A DNA stretch of 64,000 bases, taken from positions 30,285,906-30,349,905 of the forward strand of contig CM038221.1 in NCBI GenBank assembly GCA_021442155.1, in the 5' to 3' direction. A program made the position numbers and the translations under genes. The notes beneath the pieces were generated by a model that had not been told where the DNA came from, searched no databases, and worked only from the letters and a program-made list of their open reading frames with translations. Source of the DNA: Cymbidium sinense (taxonomy: Eukaryota; Streptophyta; Magnoliopsida; Asparagales; Orchidaceae). Shown one piece after another: positions 38,831-49,797 of this stretch; positions within the stretch are counted from its first letter, which is position 1; every line of letters starts with the position of its first letter.

Positions 38831-39840
38831 TTTCAATGTTGAAGTTGTGTAATTATATAGCTTACTTGTGCTAAACTAACAAAATATATTTGTGTCAAAC
38901 TTTAAATTAAAAGATAGGTAGATTGTATAGAGAGATTAGTGATCCCTAAATTTTTTGTGAGAATAAAAAGATTCTCTAATTATATCAAATTCAAGTGCAT
39001 CATTTGATTTTTTTCGAAAAGTAAATAAATTAACTCATGGCAAAGTTTAAACACTAGGTCATTATTACCTAATTTACAACTAAAAAAAATTATATTTTCA
39101 TTTAGTATTTAGCATTTTTTAAATTTTTCTTGAATCAACACTCTATTTTTATTTTTTATTTAGATAAATTTTAAAATAAATTTCAATAATTGGCACTCAT
39201 TATCTTTATGGGATGATACACTTCACTCATTTATTTTCTACTCGTATGATTACATGCCCTTTGTGTATATTGACCCACACCAAATCACTATTATAATACA
39301 CGTTGTATTAATTGACAACCCTTAATACATTAAATAAAAGTAATTAATAGTATGTATGAATACTTAAATATATCAAATTATAATTTGTACATTTCATTAA
39401 ATAGTGTTATAATTATAATAAAATACTAGTTGGAGTCTAAATCAAGTAATTGTACACCCCCCATCAAATGAATGGAAGGTTTGTGGTAATTTTTTTTGTT
39501 ATAAAAGTGTGAATGCAGTCACCATCCTTTCCAACATTAAAAACTATAGATATAATATGAAGAGATGAAAGAAGAACCATAGGTTCTAAGTCAAACCTTA
39601 TTCAAATTATGTTTAAATATGATTCAACCTGTATTTTAATGAGGTTGGAACCACATTAGAACATAATTCATAAGCTCCTCTCTTATTTTAAAATTTTTCA
39701 GTACATAAATATACTTATATAGATGAGTTGAAGTTGTAAGAGAATGATGTAAATATACTAATAGAGATTCATGAGGAGAGAAAAAATTAATGGAAAAATT
39801 ACCTCATTAATGAATTAATGTAGACATATTATCTATTATC

Positions 39841-39886
<46 letters not shown>

Positions 39887-41026
39887 TTACCCTCACGTAT
39901 TTCTATTAATCTTTATTTGTTTAAAAAATATACAAATAGAAGAGGATAACCTGAAAGCAGAGAAAATTATTACTTGAAAGATAGCAATTGTACTTAGAAT
40001 GATATGTTTCAATAGTTATCTTCTTTAAGCTTTTACAGTATCAATGAAGGTTATCCCTTACATTATCATATTAATGATAATTTCAATTAAAAGTAACTTT
40101 TAAATATATTTCTCCAAGAAAATAAATAACAAAGATATTTGACTAATTATATACATTATGAGGTAAGTCAAAATATTCATGTCTAATGATTGAAGCCCAC
40201 AATAATTATCAAACATATTTAAAAAAAAAATTCAAAATGATTTTAAAAAAAGTCTCTAAAAAGTACTCCAAATAGCTCTCTCAAAAAGAACCAACAACTA
40301 TACAAAATTAATGGTTATAGAAACATACTAGGCTTAATAGCCAATCGCAATCCTTTGCGATAATGCATTAATTTTGATTTTTATAAGCAGAGATTTCAAT
40401 TGTGCTAGGTTCGATAAGTTTGCCTTTAAATTTATGTAAAATATATAAATATTTACACATATATCAGGTATTTATATATATAATACCTAAAATTATTTGA
40501 TTAAACCTTAGATATTAGATATGTAAATATATAAGAATTATATGATATGCATGTAAATCTATAATATGAGAAGCTCTTTGTGTTATTTATAGCCTTTTAT
40601 TGACATGATGATAATGCATGAAATAATATTTTGATTATTTAGTAGTTATAAATTTGATATGTATCCTTCCCAACCTCAATTAATGCACTATATCACATTA
40701 TTGAAATATACTTAGGTGAGATGTCACATATTTTATATTGGATAACTTTTTTCCAACTACTCCACAATACTAATATGAGCACATGCAGCACCTATTTCTA
40801 GGTAACACAAGCTTCAATAATATTAAAGAAATGGCTACATTATTCTAATCAAGTGGTAGCCATCTCCTTTAGAGAATTAAAGGAAAGGTGAACATAGCAA
40901 TAAACGAGAAATACATTTTTTAAATTTTTTTATTGTTGTCTTGAATTTTATTTTAGAATTCTTTCTAAGAAAATAATTTTAGAATTTAGAATGAAAAATA
41001 AATTTAATTTAATTGAAATTAAACAT
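38831..41026. other. AT-rich intergenic DNA
   Basis: No gene was recognised. Around 40,430-40,560 are words (TTAGATATTAGATATGTAAA, ATATATAAGAATTATATGA) resembling the foldback repeats at 62,577-62,935, suggesting a decayed copy of the same small element. Confidence 0.45.
39841..39889. repeat. (ATT)n microsatellite
   Basis: About 16 uninterrupted TAT/ATT triplets. Confidence 0.95.
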
Positions 41027-41962
41027 TGTTGTGTACTAGAAAATCAGTTGCGATAGAATAAGACTTTACGCCTTAGCTTTGTTGGAAAATTCAGCACGCA
41101 CGCAGATAGTTGAAAAGAGAATAAGGAACTCCATGATTTTTACGTGAAAAAATCCTAGAAAGAGAGGGAAAACCACGGCCTACAAGTAAAATTTTCTACT
41201 ATATATCCGCTGGAGTACAAAGTTTAAGTTTTTCTGATAACGGGATTACAGAATTATATGTGAGAAAGCCTGACAACGGAAATCCCAGAATTATGTGACA
41301 ATAGCTATGCACCGTGGTTGGGTTGTAACAGTAGTTAGTGATAGTCGGTGATAGTGAATGATGGCTGTTAGTGATGATCCGCAGCCGTGGGTAGTAATGG
41401 GGTGATAATAAGTGACCGCGGCAACGGCGTGGTCGATGGCGATCACGCGGTAACCAATGGTGGTGGTCGACGGCAGCGAGGACCGGCGGTGGTCGACGGC
41501 GATGGTCGGTGGTGGTGATCAACATTGCGGTCGACGCCGGGACCGGCGTGGTGGCACGCTGGTCGGCGGATGACCGGCGGCGTGGTCGATAATCGCCGGC
41601 GACGATCGTGGGCGAGATGGTTAGTGGTGATGACTGACGGCAATGGCCTGCGATGATGATCGACGGGCGTGGTCGCAACAACCGGTGGTCGACGATTATG
41701 CTTGGAGGTTCTTCAAACCTTAGAGCTCTCTCTTCTCTTTAGCTTGGTCTCCTCTCATGTGAGGAAATGAGGGGCTATTTATAGATTAGATAAGTGACAT
41801 TTCTATAAATATATGCAAAATTCAAACTACTTCATTGGAAGACTCAAAATGATTCTCTTGATCATCTAATGTATTTTAAGTATTTGAATGCTCAAATGAA
41901 GTTGGAATTATGAGATCTTGGGCTTGTTAGATTTATCTCATCAAGACGCTCGATTTGACTAT
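41027..41962 (-). mobile_element. LTR-like repeat, copy 1
   Basis: The plus-strand sequence starts TGTTGTGTACTAGAAAATCA, and copy 2 starts at 41,963 with TGTTGCGTGCTAGAAAACTA. Read on the minus strand the copy therefore ends in CA, as an LTR does. A minus-strand TATA box (41,776-41,783) is followed by a CT-rich leader and then by a GC-rich run of GGTGGTCGACGGCG-like words (41,400-41,690). The other end (near GATTTGACTAT) joins copy 2 directly. Overlapping open frames on the minus strand of up to 160 codons lie in the GC-rich leader and look compositional. Confidence 0.55.
41776..41783 (-). promoter_or_regulatory. TATA box of LTR-like copy 1 (minus strand)
   Basis: The minus strand reads CTATAAATAGCCCCTCATTT, a strong plant TATA box. 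The same box is conserved in copies 3 (46,944-46,951) and 4 (48,395-48,402) and slightly changed in copy 2 (42,473-42,480), which supports a promoter role. Confidence 0.55.
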
Positions 41963-42800
41963 TGTTGCGTGCTAGAAAACTAGTTGCAGTAGAGTAAAAG
42001 TTTTCGCCTTAGCTTCATTATGAAATCCAAAGACACACAATGTGTATTTATAGAGTGAACAAGAAAACTCAATTTTACGCGTGAAAACCTCAAAAGAGGG
42101 AAAAAACTACGGCCTATAGTAAAAGCTTCCACTATGTATCTGCTTTGAGTACAAGATCTTCGACACGGATTGTAATCAGAGCATATGAAAAGGGACAATA
42201 GTAATGTGATGTTGACGATGAAGTTGACGATGATGTTGACGATGAAGTTGACGACGATGTTGACGCTGATGACCGACGATAGTGGTCGGTGATGATGACC
42301 GGCAACAATGGTCGACGACGGCGAGGATCAGCGGTGGCGGCTGATGGCGGCCAACGGGTGGTTAACACCGAGTATGGCGACGACAGTGCTTGGAAGATCT
42401 TTAGAGCTCTCTCTCTCTCTCTTCGCTCTTCACTTCACCTCCCCTCATATGAATGAGGGGGCTATTTATGATTGGAGGAGTGACGCCTCTGTAAATACAT
42501 GCAAAATCCAACCACTCCTCCATCTGGACGACTCATGATGATTCCCTTGATCATATGATGTATTTTGTGCATTTGAATGCTCAAATGAAGTGAATTGTAA
42601 GATCTTTGGCTTTTGGAACCGCTCGTCGAGACGCCGATTTGACTATAAACACTTCATATTTGAGAGTTATTTGGATTTAAGCGATATCTCAAAATTTCCA
42701 AGGATATTTTAAGAGCTTGATCTGACCCAGCTTTCACTGATTAGCTTACTTTCACATCAAGATTCTGAGGAATTTTTTTATATGGTCATATCTTGCCCCT
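41963..42800 (-). mobile_element. LTR-like repeat, copy 2
   Basis: The copy has the same order as copy 1: TGTTGCGTGCTAG start, CTTTCGCCTTAGC-like, GGCCTATAGTAAAAG, CGACGATG-rich middle, CTCTCTCTCTC tract, GGGGGCTATTTATG, then AATGCTCAAATGAAGT. It continues beyond the copy 1 end into ATAAACACTTCATATTTGAG and ATTTTAAGAGCTTGATCT, a part shared with copies 3 and 4. The right limit is approximate. Confidence 0.55.
42205..42272. repeat. 12-bp minisatellite in LTR-like copy 2
   Basis: About five units of GATGTTGACGAT alternating with GAAGTTGACGAT. On the minus strand it translates as a Ser/Thr run, which is why a spurious frame is open there. Confidence 0.85.
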
Positions 42801-43590
42801 ATTTTTGATATTATCTCAATCATCAAAAATATATGTACTTCAAAATAGTAAATTCTTCAATGAAATTTGTAGGTCCATTAACCACATATTTTGAGAGAAC
42901 AGATCTTCATGTAAGCACAAGATTATGACTACGTGATGCACACAAATATGTGAAGGTATGTATGAAAATTTGAGGTTACCAACGCGACATTTACTGAGCT
43001 TGCACAAGGTTTTAGGTTGGATTAATACTTCAGACAGGTCCAGCCGCAAGAAATTTACATATCGTGCTATTAGGTTCAGGTCTTTTATAGCCGGCAATGC
43101 TGGTGGACAGCCGCTAAATGTTTTGGACCAAAGCTTGGTTGTGGCCAACAGTCGCAAAACAAACTGGTGGTCATGAGGCATCGCTGAACGCCGGTAATAA
43201 AACTTCCGGCACGGTGGCTGGGTAATGATCGGTTCAAGGGTCGCACGGAGGTGTACGGGCCGAACGGTTGAGCGGCCATTCGGTTCCTGATCGCGCCTAC
43301 GGTCATGCTTAGAAGATCTGGTCGCCATGGAATGGCTGGGTCGACGTCGACGCGAAGTCTGTCGGCCGACGGTCGCTGGCGTGTTGGCGGCTACATGCCC
43401 ACGCCACGTTGATGTTGCCGTGGCGGTTACCACCCCACGCAGGACGCTTGGCGCTGGTCGGCGGTTATGCCGCTGAGCTGGATCGCCGCCACGCTACGGG
43501 CGGTCTGGTTGCCCACGGGCCCGAATGACGGTTTTGACGGTTTGGGCGGTTTCAGCGGGCGATTTTTACCCTTTTGCCCCTGGAAGGGTC
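42801..43590. other. Unassigned segment with GC-rich second half
   Basis: The segment is AT-rich to about 43,010, then GC-rich with CGGTTCAAGGGTCGCACGGA-type sequence. A 197-codon minus-strand frame (42,840-43,433) crosses this composition change, has no recognisable domain and overlaps open frames on the other strand. It is not called a gene. It may be the U3 part of the element whose TATA box is at 43,591. Confidence 0.3.
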
Positions 43591-43597
43591 TATAAAA
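43591..43597 (+). promoter_or_regulatory. Candidate TATA box before leader repeats
   Basis: GGGTCTATAAAACTAGTGG is followed within 20-65 bp by an inverted repeat (CCTTCTGGAGAAG ... CTTCTTGGGAGAAGG) and then by tandem repeats. The layout resembles the U3/R border of a retrotransposon LTR. Confidence 0.35.
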
Positions 43598-43653
43598 CTA
43601 GTGGAGAGAAGAAACCTTCTGGAGAAGACACCTTCTCTTCTTCTTGGGAGAAG

Positions 43654-43920
43654 GTCGTTTGGAGGCGATCAAGGCCCACGGTACTTACGTCGTTGTTCTA
43701 GTTTTCCCTCGAAAGAGGCGTCAACCGATCTTGACAGACCATCTGGGTTTGGAGGCGATCAAGACCCACGGTAATTACGTTGTTGTTCCGGTTTTCCCTC
43801 GAAAGCGTCAGCCGCCGAGACCGTCCGGGTTTGGAGGATCAAGACTACGTCATTGTTCCGATTTTCCCTCAAAAGAGGCATCAACCTGCCTTGGACCGTC
43901 CGGGTTTGGAGCGAGTGGTG
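43654..43920 (+). repeat. Tandem repeats of ~75-90 bp
   Basis: GTTTGGAGGCGATCAAG-like starts occur near 43,659, 43,747, 43,829 and 43,904. Each full unit contains a TACGT-GTTGTTC word, GTTTTCCCTCGAAAG and a CCGTCCGGG-like end. Several overlapping frames are open on both strands through the array, which is typical of a GC-rich repeat and not of a gene. Confidence 0.7.
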
Positions 43921-44790
43921 GCCGCGGCGGCGGTAAACAGTGAAGCCCGAGTGGTCAGCAGAATGACTGCGATGATGGTGGTAGCCGGCGGTTCGATGGT
44001 CAGCGGTGGCCGAAAACGATATGTCAGCGGTCCGATAATCAGTAGTGGCTGGCAGCATTGTTGGCCGGCGAAAGGCCAGCGGTAGCAGCGTAATCAACAG
44101 TGGTGATTAACTTTAGTAGTCAGCGAGGATGGGCAGCGATGATGGTACGATTGCAGCGTGACCGGCAACAGTAATCAATGCCGGTAATAGCAATGAATGC
44201 GCAACCGTAGTCAGCCAACAGTGTTTGGGTGGTGGCCAGCGATGGTAGCAGATGGTTCAGCAGTAATCGGTGCGGTAGCCATTCAGTAGTTAGCAGCAAA
44301 TGCGATACGGTCTCTGCAATGAGATTAGATAACGCCGTCGATAATCGGTAGGATAAGCAGCGATATTCTAATAACCGTAAATTACCGGTGATAACAGCGG
44401 TGTGACCAGCGGCAATCAGCAGTAGTGGCCGAGCAACGATAGTTGGGCGGTCAGCGAAGCGGTCAGCGGCAACAGTTCAGCGAAGGTAGCCAGCTGATAA
44501 CAGCAGTAATCAGCCAGCGGTCAATCTGATAATCGATGCGGCAGACCGTGGTGGTTATGGCGCGGTGGTCAGCGATGTAGCCGCGGCAGTAGTGGCATGG
44601 CGCCAGCGTCAATAATCAGCGAGATAGCCGGCACGATGGTAGTGACCAGCGGAATGGGCGATAATGTGGTGGTAATCGGCATAGTTGGCGCAGCGGTGGC
44701 CGGCATCGGCAGCGGCTGGCAGCAATTAGCGGCCCAGCGGATAGTAGGGATGGCCGGCGACGATGAGAATTTTGACTATCGAGGATGTTT
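43921..44790 (+). repeat. GC-rich degenerate minisatellite
   Basis: The segment is an irregular run of GGTGGCCAGCGATGG, GGTCAGCGG and AATCAGCAG-type words with no fixed period visible. It resembles the GC-rich leaders of the LTR-like copies (CGGTGGTCGACGG words). Confidence 0.5.
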
Positions 44791-46040
44791 GTTAGTGTTA
44801 CGATGGCGTTAACGTGTGGAAGAGGTTGAATTATCGGAGATTTTATTATAGGTTGTTTAGTGTTACCCGATGGCGTTAACCTGTATGGAAGAGGTGAATT
44901 GAATCCGGCGAGATTTTGACTATCGAGGTTGTTTCGAGTCTTTGCTCGATGCGATGCTGTATGGAAGAGGTTGAATTGAATCCGCTGAGGATTTTTGATC
45001 TATCCGATGTTATTTTCCAGAGTCTTTGCTCGATGACATTAACCTATGTGGAAGAGGTCGAATCGAATCCGCTGAGGATTTTTGACCTATCCGAGGTTGT
45101 TTGTCAGAGTCTTTGCTCAATGACGTTAACCTGTATGGAAGAGGTTGAATTGAATCCGCTGAGGATTTTTGACCTATCTGAGGTTGTTTGCCAGAGTCTT
45201 TGCTCGATGACGTTAACCTGTGTGGAAGAGGTTGAATCGAATCCGCTGAGGATTTTTGACCTATCCGAGGTTGTTTGTCAGAGTCTTTGCTCGATGACGT
45301 TAACCTGTATGGAAGAGGTTGAATTGAATCTGCTAATTTTTGACCTATCCGAGGTTGTTTGTCAGAGTGTTACCCGATGACGTTAACCTGTGTGGAAGAG
45401 GTTGAATTGAATCTCGAGAATTTTGACCCATCCAGAGGTTGTTTGTCGAGTGAGATGGCGTTAACACGTATGAAGAGGTCAATTGAATCTGGCGAGGATT
45501 TTGACCTATCAGGTTGTTTGTCAGTGTTACGATGACATTAACTATGGATGGTCGAATTGAATCCGGGAATTTTGACCCATCGAGGTTATTTGTCACGCGG
45601 TGTTACCCGATGGCGTTAACTTGTGTGGAAGAGGTCGTAGGAAGTGACCCATCTAGGTTGTTTGTCGAGTCTTTTTGCTTAACACGTATGGAAGAGGTTG
45701 AATTGAATCCGAGGATTTTGACCCATCCGAGGTTGTTTGTCGAGTGTTACTATGGCGTTAACGCATGGAAGAGGTCGGAAGTCCACCAAGGACCTTTGAC
45801 CTATCTAGGTTGTTTGTGAGTGTTACGATGGCGTTAACGTATGGAAGAGGTCATGGGAAGTTCACCAAGGACCTTTGACCTATCCTAGGTTATTTGTCAG
45901 AGTGTTACCCGATGACATTAACCTGTATGGAAGAGGTCATGGGAAGTCCACCAAGGACCTTTGACCTATCCTAGGTTGTTTGTCAGAGTATTACCCGATG
46001 ACATTAACCTGTATGGAAGAAGTCGAATTAAAACATCCGT
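44791..46040 (+). repeat. 87-bp satellite, about 16 copies
   Basis: The unit runs GACGTTAACCTGTATGGAAG, AGGTTGAATTGAATCCGCTG, AGGATTTTTGACCTATCCGA and GGTTGTTTGTCAGAGTCTTT. GTTAAC (or ATTAAC) occurs at 45,038, 45,125, 45,212 and 45,299, exactly 87 bp apart. Flanking copies are shorter (about 65-90 bp) and more degenerate. Because 87 is 29 codons, the central copies keep one plus-strand frame open for 154 codons (44,916-45,380), made of 29-residue repeats with an EEVE-NPLRIFDLSEVV core. Frame loss in the outer copies argues against selection for a protein. Confidence 0.8.
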
Positions 46041-46369
46041 TTGTGGTTGTAGCCAAAGTTGCTCCTTAACCTTGGTCTCATTTTTTCATGAGTATGAGTG
46101 GAAAAACATAATTTGCAAAGCTATATCTCTTCTCAATGTTGAAATATCCTCCAACTTTGACTTGTTTCTTGGGATGGTAATCGATTAGATGATTAGCATG
46201 GGTGATCTTCTGAGATTAAGAGTTGCCCCGTTTAAAGAATCAAGGAACTAAATTTGATGAATCTTCATTCTTCGCTCCTCTTAAAAGCTTGAAATGCTCC
46301 ACCTCGATGGTGGTTTTGATCTTGTTGGAAAACTTGCGCCATACAAGATGAAATAATGGGAATCAACTT

Positions 46370-47470
46370 CTCACGGCATGGCGACGATAGTGGTGATGGC
46401 AAACTGATGGTTAGCGGCCGACGGGTGGTCAGCGGCATGTGGCGGCAATGCGTATGGCGATATTCGTAGTGGTGAGATAATAAACGATGGTGGCGATAAG
46501 GCGCATGATGCTGGCGGTGACCGACGGCGATGGTTGTTAGCGGGGTAAGCAGCCAGCGGCAGCCGGTCGTGCGGAATCAGCGTCAGCGAGAGACCGGCGA
46601 AGATGGTGGTGACAGCCGAAGGTTCCGGCGATGGTCAGCTGGCGATGGTTGCGGAGTCATGGTGGAGGTAGCCGGCAAAGATGGCAGCAATACCACATTA
46701 TTGGTTGGCGGTAGACGGGGTTGGTGCAATGACGGCAGTAGTCGATGGTGGCGGCCAGCGTCGATGGTCGTGGGGATGACCGGCAGAGATGGTGGTGACC
46801 GGCGAAGGTTACCGGCGATGGTGGTTGACAACCGTCGAGTGGTGGCACGATTGTGCTTGGAGGATCTTTAGAGCTCTCTCCTCTCTCTTGCTTGGCCTCC
46901 CTTCTCCTTCACTTAGCCTCCCCTCATATGAGGAATGATGGGCTATTTATAGATTGGAGGTGGCGTCTCAGAAATACATGCAAAAGTACCACTTCACTTC
47001 ATGGACGGCTCAAAATGATCCCCTTGATCATATGATGTATTTTGTGCATTTGAATGCTCAAATGAAGTCAATGTAAGATCTTTGGCTTGTTGGGCTCGTC
47101 GAGGCCTTCGATTTGACTATAAACACTTCATATTTGAGAGTTATTTAGAGATTTAACGATATCTCAAAGTTTCCAGGATATTTTAAGAGCTTGATCTACC
47201 GGTTTAACGATTACACTTTATCAAGATTCGTGCTACGATTAGAGGAATTTTCAGGGTCATATGAACTATAAATATTTCATATTTAGGAGCCGACTGATAT
47301 CACAAAGTTTTTAATAAGCGCTTGATCTAGGTTAGACTTTACTCATAATCAGATTGCTTTCGATATCAAAATTTGTGCTTCATTTGGAATTTTCACTGAC
47401 ATATGTTCATTGTTATTTTTGAATGACATTACTTATTTCATCCAAAATATTTTAATTTTTTTAAAAAAAC
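46370..47470 (-). mobile_element. LTR-like repeat, copy 3 (left arm of inverted pair)
   Basis: From the GC-rich GGCGATGG part (46,370-46,850) the copy runs through GGATCTTTAGAGCTCTCTCC, a minus-strand TATA box, AATGCTCAAATGAAGTCAAT, GATTTGACTATAAACACTTC and GATTGCTTTCGATATC to CATTACTTATTTCATCC at 47,424. Its inner part is the reverse complement of 48,020-48,470. The outer CTAGAAAAC end seen in copies 1, 2 and 4 is not clear here. The 113-codon plus frame at 46,530 and the minus frames across it are overlapping artefacts of the GC-rich tract. Confidence 0.55.
46944..46951 (-). promoter_or_regulatory. TATA box of LTR-like copy 3 (minus strand)
   Basis: The minus strand reads TCTATAAATAGCCCATCATT, the same position and context as in copy 1. 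Confidence 0.5.
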
Positions 47471-47577
47471 AAAATAACTTTACTTATTATTATGATTTGT
47501 AATTACATATGTTATATATATTAATTTATTTATTAACTAATTAATTATTAATGTTTATTTATTTATATCGGCATTTA

Positions 47578-47830
47578 GTCTTGAAAGGGGATTTTTTTTA
47601 AAACTAAATGTCATAATAAGAAGAGGGGTTTTTTTTTAATTCAATGTCATAATGAGGAGATGGTTCTTTTTTTCTTAATTAAATGTCATAATGAGGATAG
47701 TTTTTTTTAATTAAATATCATAATGAGGTGATGGATTTTTTTTAAATTTAATATCATAATGAGGAGAGGGATTTTTTTAATTAAATAGCTAGCAAACGTG
47801 AGCCATAATAAGGAGAGGGATTTTTTTCAA
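47578..47830 (+). repeat. ~36-bp tandem repeats in the centre of the inverted pair
   Basis: AATGTCATAATGAGGAG followed by a T-run recurs at 47,611, 47,648, 47,686, 47,718, 47,754 and, degenerate, 47,803. The array sits in the spacer between the two inverted LTR-like arms. Confidence 0.75.
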
Positions 47831-48019
47831 TTATTTTTTTTTTTGTTTTTTATTTTTATTTTTTTGTTTTCTTCAGTTTTTATTTATTTATTATTTTTTC
47901 CCCTATATTGGATCTATAAAAATCCCCCTGCGGTAAGTAAGGAGACACAACATCCATATGCTCTAGTGTTCTTCTGCGTTGAATGAGAAATTATTTAGCG
48001 AAAGTTCAAGGGCTATGAT

Positions 48020-49060
48020 AATAAAAAAAAATTAATATATTTTTGGATGAAATAAGTAATGTTATCCAAAAATAGGAGGACAACTGATATGACACTGAAA
48101 ATTTCACTAGTTGAAACACAAATCTTGATGTCGAAAGCAATCTGATTTTAAGTCAAGACTAACCTAGATCAAGTGCTTATTGAAAACTTTAAGATATCAA
48201 TCGACTCCTAAATATGGAGTGTTTATAGTCAAATCGAGCATCTTCGATGGATCTAAGAAGCCAAGATCTCCTACGATTTCATTTAGCATTTAAATACTTA
48301 AAATACATCGAGATGATTAAGAGAATCATTTTGAGCCGTCCAATAAAGTGGTTTGGATTTTGCATGTGTTTACAGAAGTGTCACTCCTCTAATCTATAAA
48401 TAATCCCTCATTTTTCACATGAGGAGAGGACAATAAGATAGCTCTCAGGCTTGAAGAACCTCTAAGCATAATCATGCCACACCGGTCGGCGGTCGAGCAC
48501 CCGTATCATCGCCATACCACCGCCGGTCATCCCCACAGCCACGCCGGCGGCGCCATCGACCGCATACCGATCATCGTCACCGCCGTAGACCGGCGGCCCT
48601 CGTCGTCGATCTGCCGTCGGTCCTCGCGGCCGTCGATGTTGGTCGCGTGCTCGACCGCTGCCGTCGACCACCGCAGGTTCTGCGCGCGCACCGTCGACCA
48701 CCGCCGGCACCGTCGCCACTATTGTTGGTCACCACCGACCGGCACAGTCACTTGCGTAGTTACCACCCTAACTGTCATTCATTATCACGGCTGTCCTTAA
48801 TCACTATTACTCACTATTTCCACTTGATTCGGGATTTCGTTGGCTTTATCATATAATTTTGTAATTAGTTATCAAAACTTAAATTTTACTTCAAAACAGA
48901 TATATAGTGGAATATTTTCTTTATGTCTATTGATTTTTTCCTCTTTTGATTTTTTCATGTAAAATTTTGGAGTTCTTATTACTTATTATCTGCGTATGTC
49001 TTTGGATTTTCCAAAAAGCGTTAAGTTTTATTCTATCGCAACTGGTTTTCTGGCACGCAA
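48020..49060 (+). mobile_element. LTR-like repeat, copy 4 (right arm, inverted)
   Basis: This copy is the only one whose TATA box faces plus. It runs from GGATGAAATAAGTAATGTTA (48,038), through GTCGAAAGCAATCTGA and ATAGTCAAATCGAGCATC, to the TATA box at 48,395, a GC-rich GTCGACCACCGCCGGCAC leader (48,475-48,760) and the end CGCAACTGGTTTTCTGGCAC followed by GCAA at 49,060. That end is the reverse complement of the copy 1 and copy 2 starts. Open frames of 85-108 codons on both strands lie in the GC-rich leader and are not called. Confidence 0.55.
48395..48402 (+). promoter_or_regulatory. TATA box of LTR-like copy 4 (plus strand)
   Basis: TCTATAAATAATCCCTCATT matches the TATA context of copies 1 and 3 in the opposite orientation. 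Confidence 0.5.
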
Positions 49061-49680
49061 TAAATATAAAAAATTAATTAAATTATAACTTTTTAATACA
49101 TAAAAATTAGTATAAAATAAATATTTTTAATAAAAATGGGAATATAATTTCCATTATTAATAAATGTATTTTTTATATTTAAAAATATAAAATAATTTCC
49201 CAATGTATATTGCATGAATATAATCAGTTAATTTGCTAACTAAGATACTTCAATCGGAATCTTCATGTGGGGTTCTGCGTGCTGAACCCGCAAGATCACT
49301 TATATTATTCGAACATTTATTTATTTATATTTCAATATTTATCTCGGAATTTTTATCTACCGTTGGATTATTATTAAATCCAAATATGAACCGTTCGTTC
49401 TAGAGAATTAGAGTGACTAATGTCAATGCAATAATTTCTATCATAGATTTCCGCCGACAGCTTTCTGGTAATTTTATTTATTTATTTTTAATTTGGGTGC
49501 GATATCGGGAACCAGCTGGCACGAGAAATGTAGAATTAAAAATAAAATGGGAAAAATGAAAAAAAAAAATATGAAGAATTAGGAATTCGATCTGATTTTT
49601 AATATCGTTCTCTTCGTTTTGTTCGTCCCGGATCTCCCCTCTGCGGAACTCTCTATCTCTGGGCTCTGGCCTCTTCGGTG
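49061..49680 (+). promoter_or_regulatory. 5' flank and probable 5' UTR of the TM9SF gene
   Basis: The stretch is AT-rich until about 49,590, then shifts to a CT-rich leader (CGTTCTC, CCCGGATCTCCCCTCTGCGG, CTCTCTATCTCTGGGCTC) directly before the start codon, which is typical of a plant 5' UTR. No strong TATA box was found, and the transcription start was not located. Only about 620 bp separates the start codon from the LTR-like copy 4. Confidence 0.5.
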
Positions 49681-49797
49681 ATGGAGGCCGCTAGATCTAT
49701 GGAGATTCTGTCGTGGATCGCGTTGGTGCTTGCTTTCTTCGTCGTTAGGGGAAATGGCTTCTACCTCCCTGGCGTCGCGCCGGCGGATTTCCAAAAG
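49681..49797 (+). other. TM9SF: TM9SF exon 1 (signal peptide)
   Basis: The exon has 39 codons and ends in phase 0 at CAAAAG|GTCAGT. The first ATG (49,681) has G at -3 and +4; a second in-frame ATG at 49,699 has T at -3, so the first is preferred. It encodes the hydrophobic signal core [14 protein letters not shown] and the mature N-terminus [13 protein letters not shown]. Confidence 0.85.

Noticed and set aside
41199..41681. 160-codon open frame on the minus strand in a GC-rich region
   Set aside because: It lies in the GC-rich leader of an LTR-like repeat, overlaps another long frame on the same strand, and has only Arg/His/Pro/Thr-rich low-complexity sequence.
42840..43433. 197-codon minus-strand open frame
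   Set aside because: It crosses a sharp composition change, has no recognisable domain and overlaps open frames on the plus strand. No start or splice context supports it.
43574..44097. Several overlapping ~70-110-codon frames on both strands
   Set aside because: They come from the ~85-bp GC-rich tandem repeats. Multiple frames open on both strands is a composition effect.
44916..45380. 154-codon protein with 29-residue repeats
   Set aside because: It is the 87-bp satellite read in frame. The outer copies change length and lose the frame, so no coding constraint is visible.
46530..46871. 113-codon plus-strand frame with minus-strand partners
   Set aside because: It lies in the GC-rich leader of LTR-like copy 3 and overlaps frames on the opposite strand.
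48462..48800. Overlapping 85- and 108-codon frames on opposite strands
   Set aside because: They are artefacts of the GC-rich leader of LTR-like copy 4.
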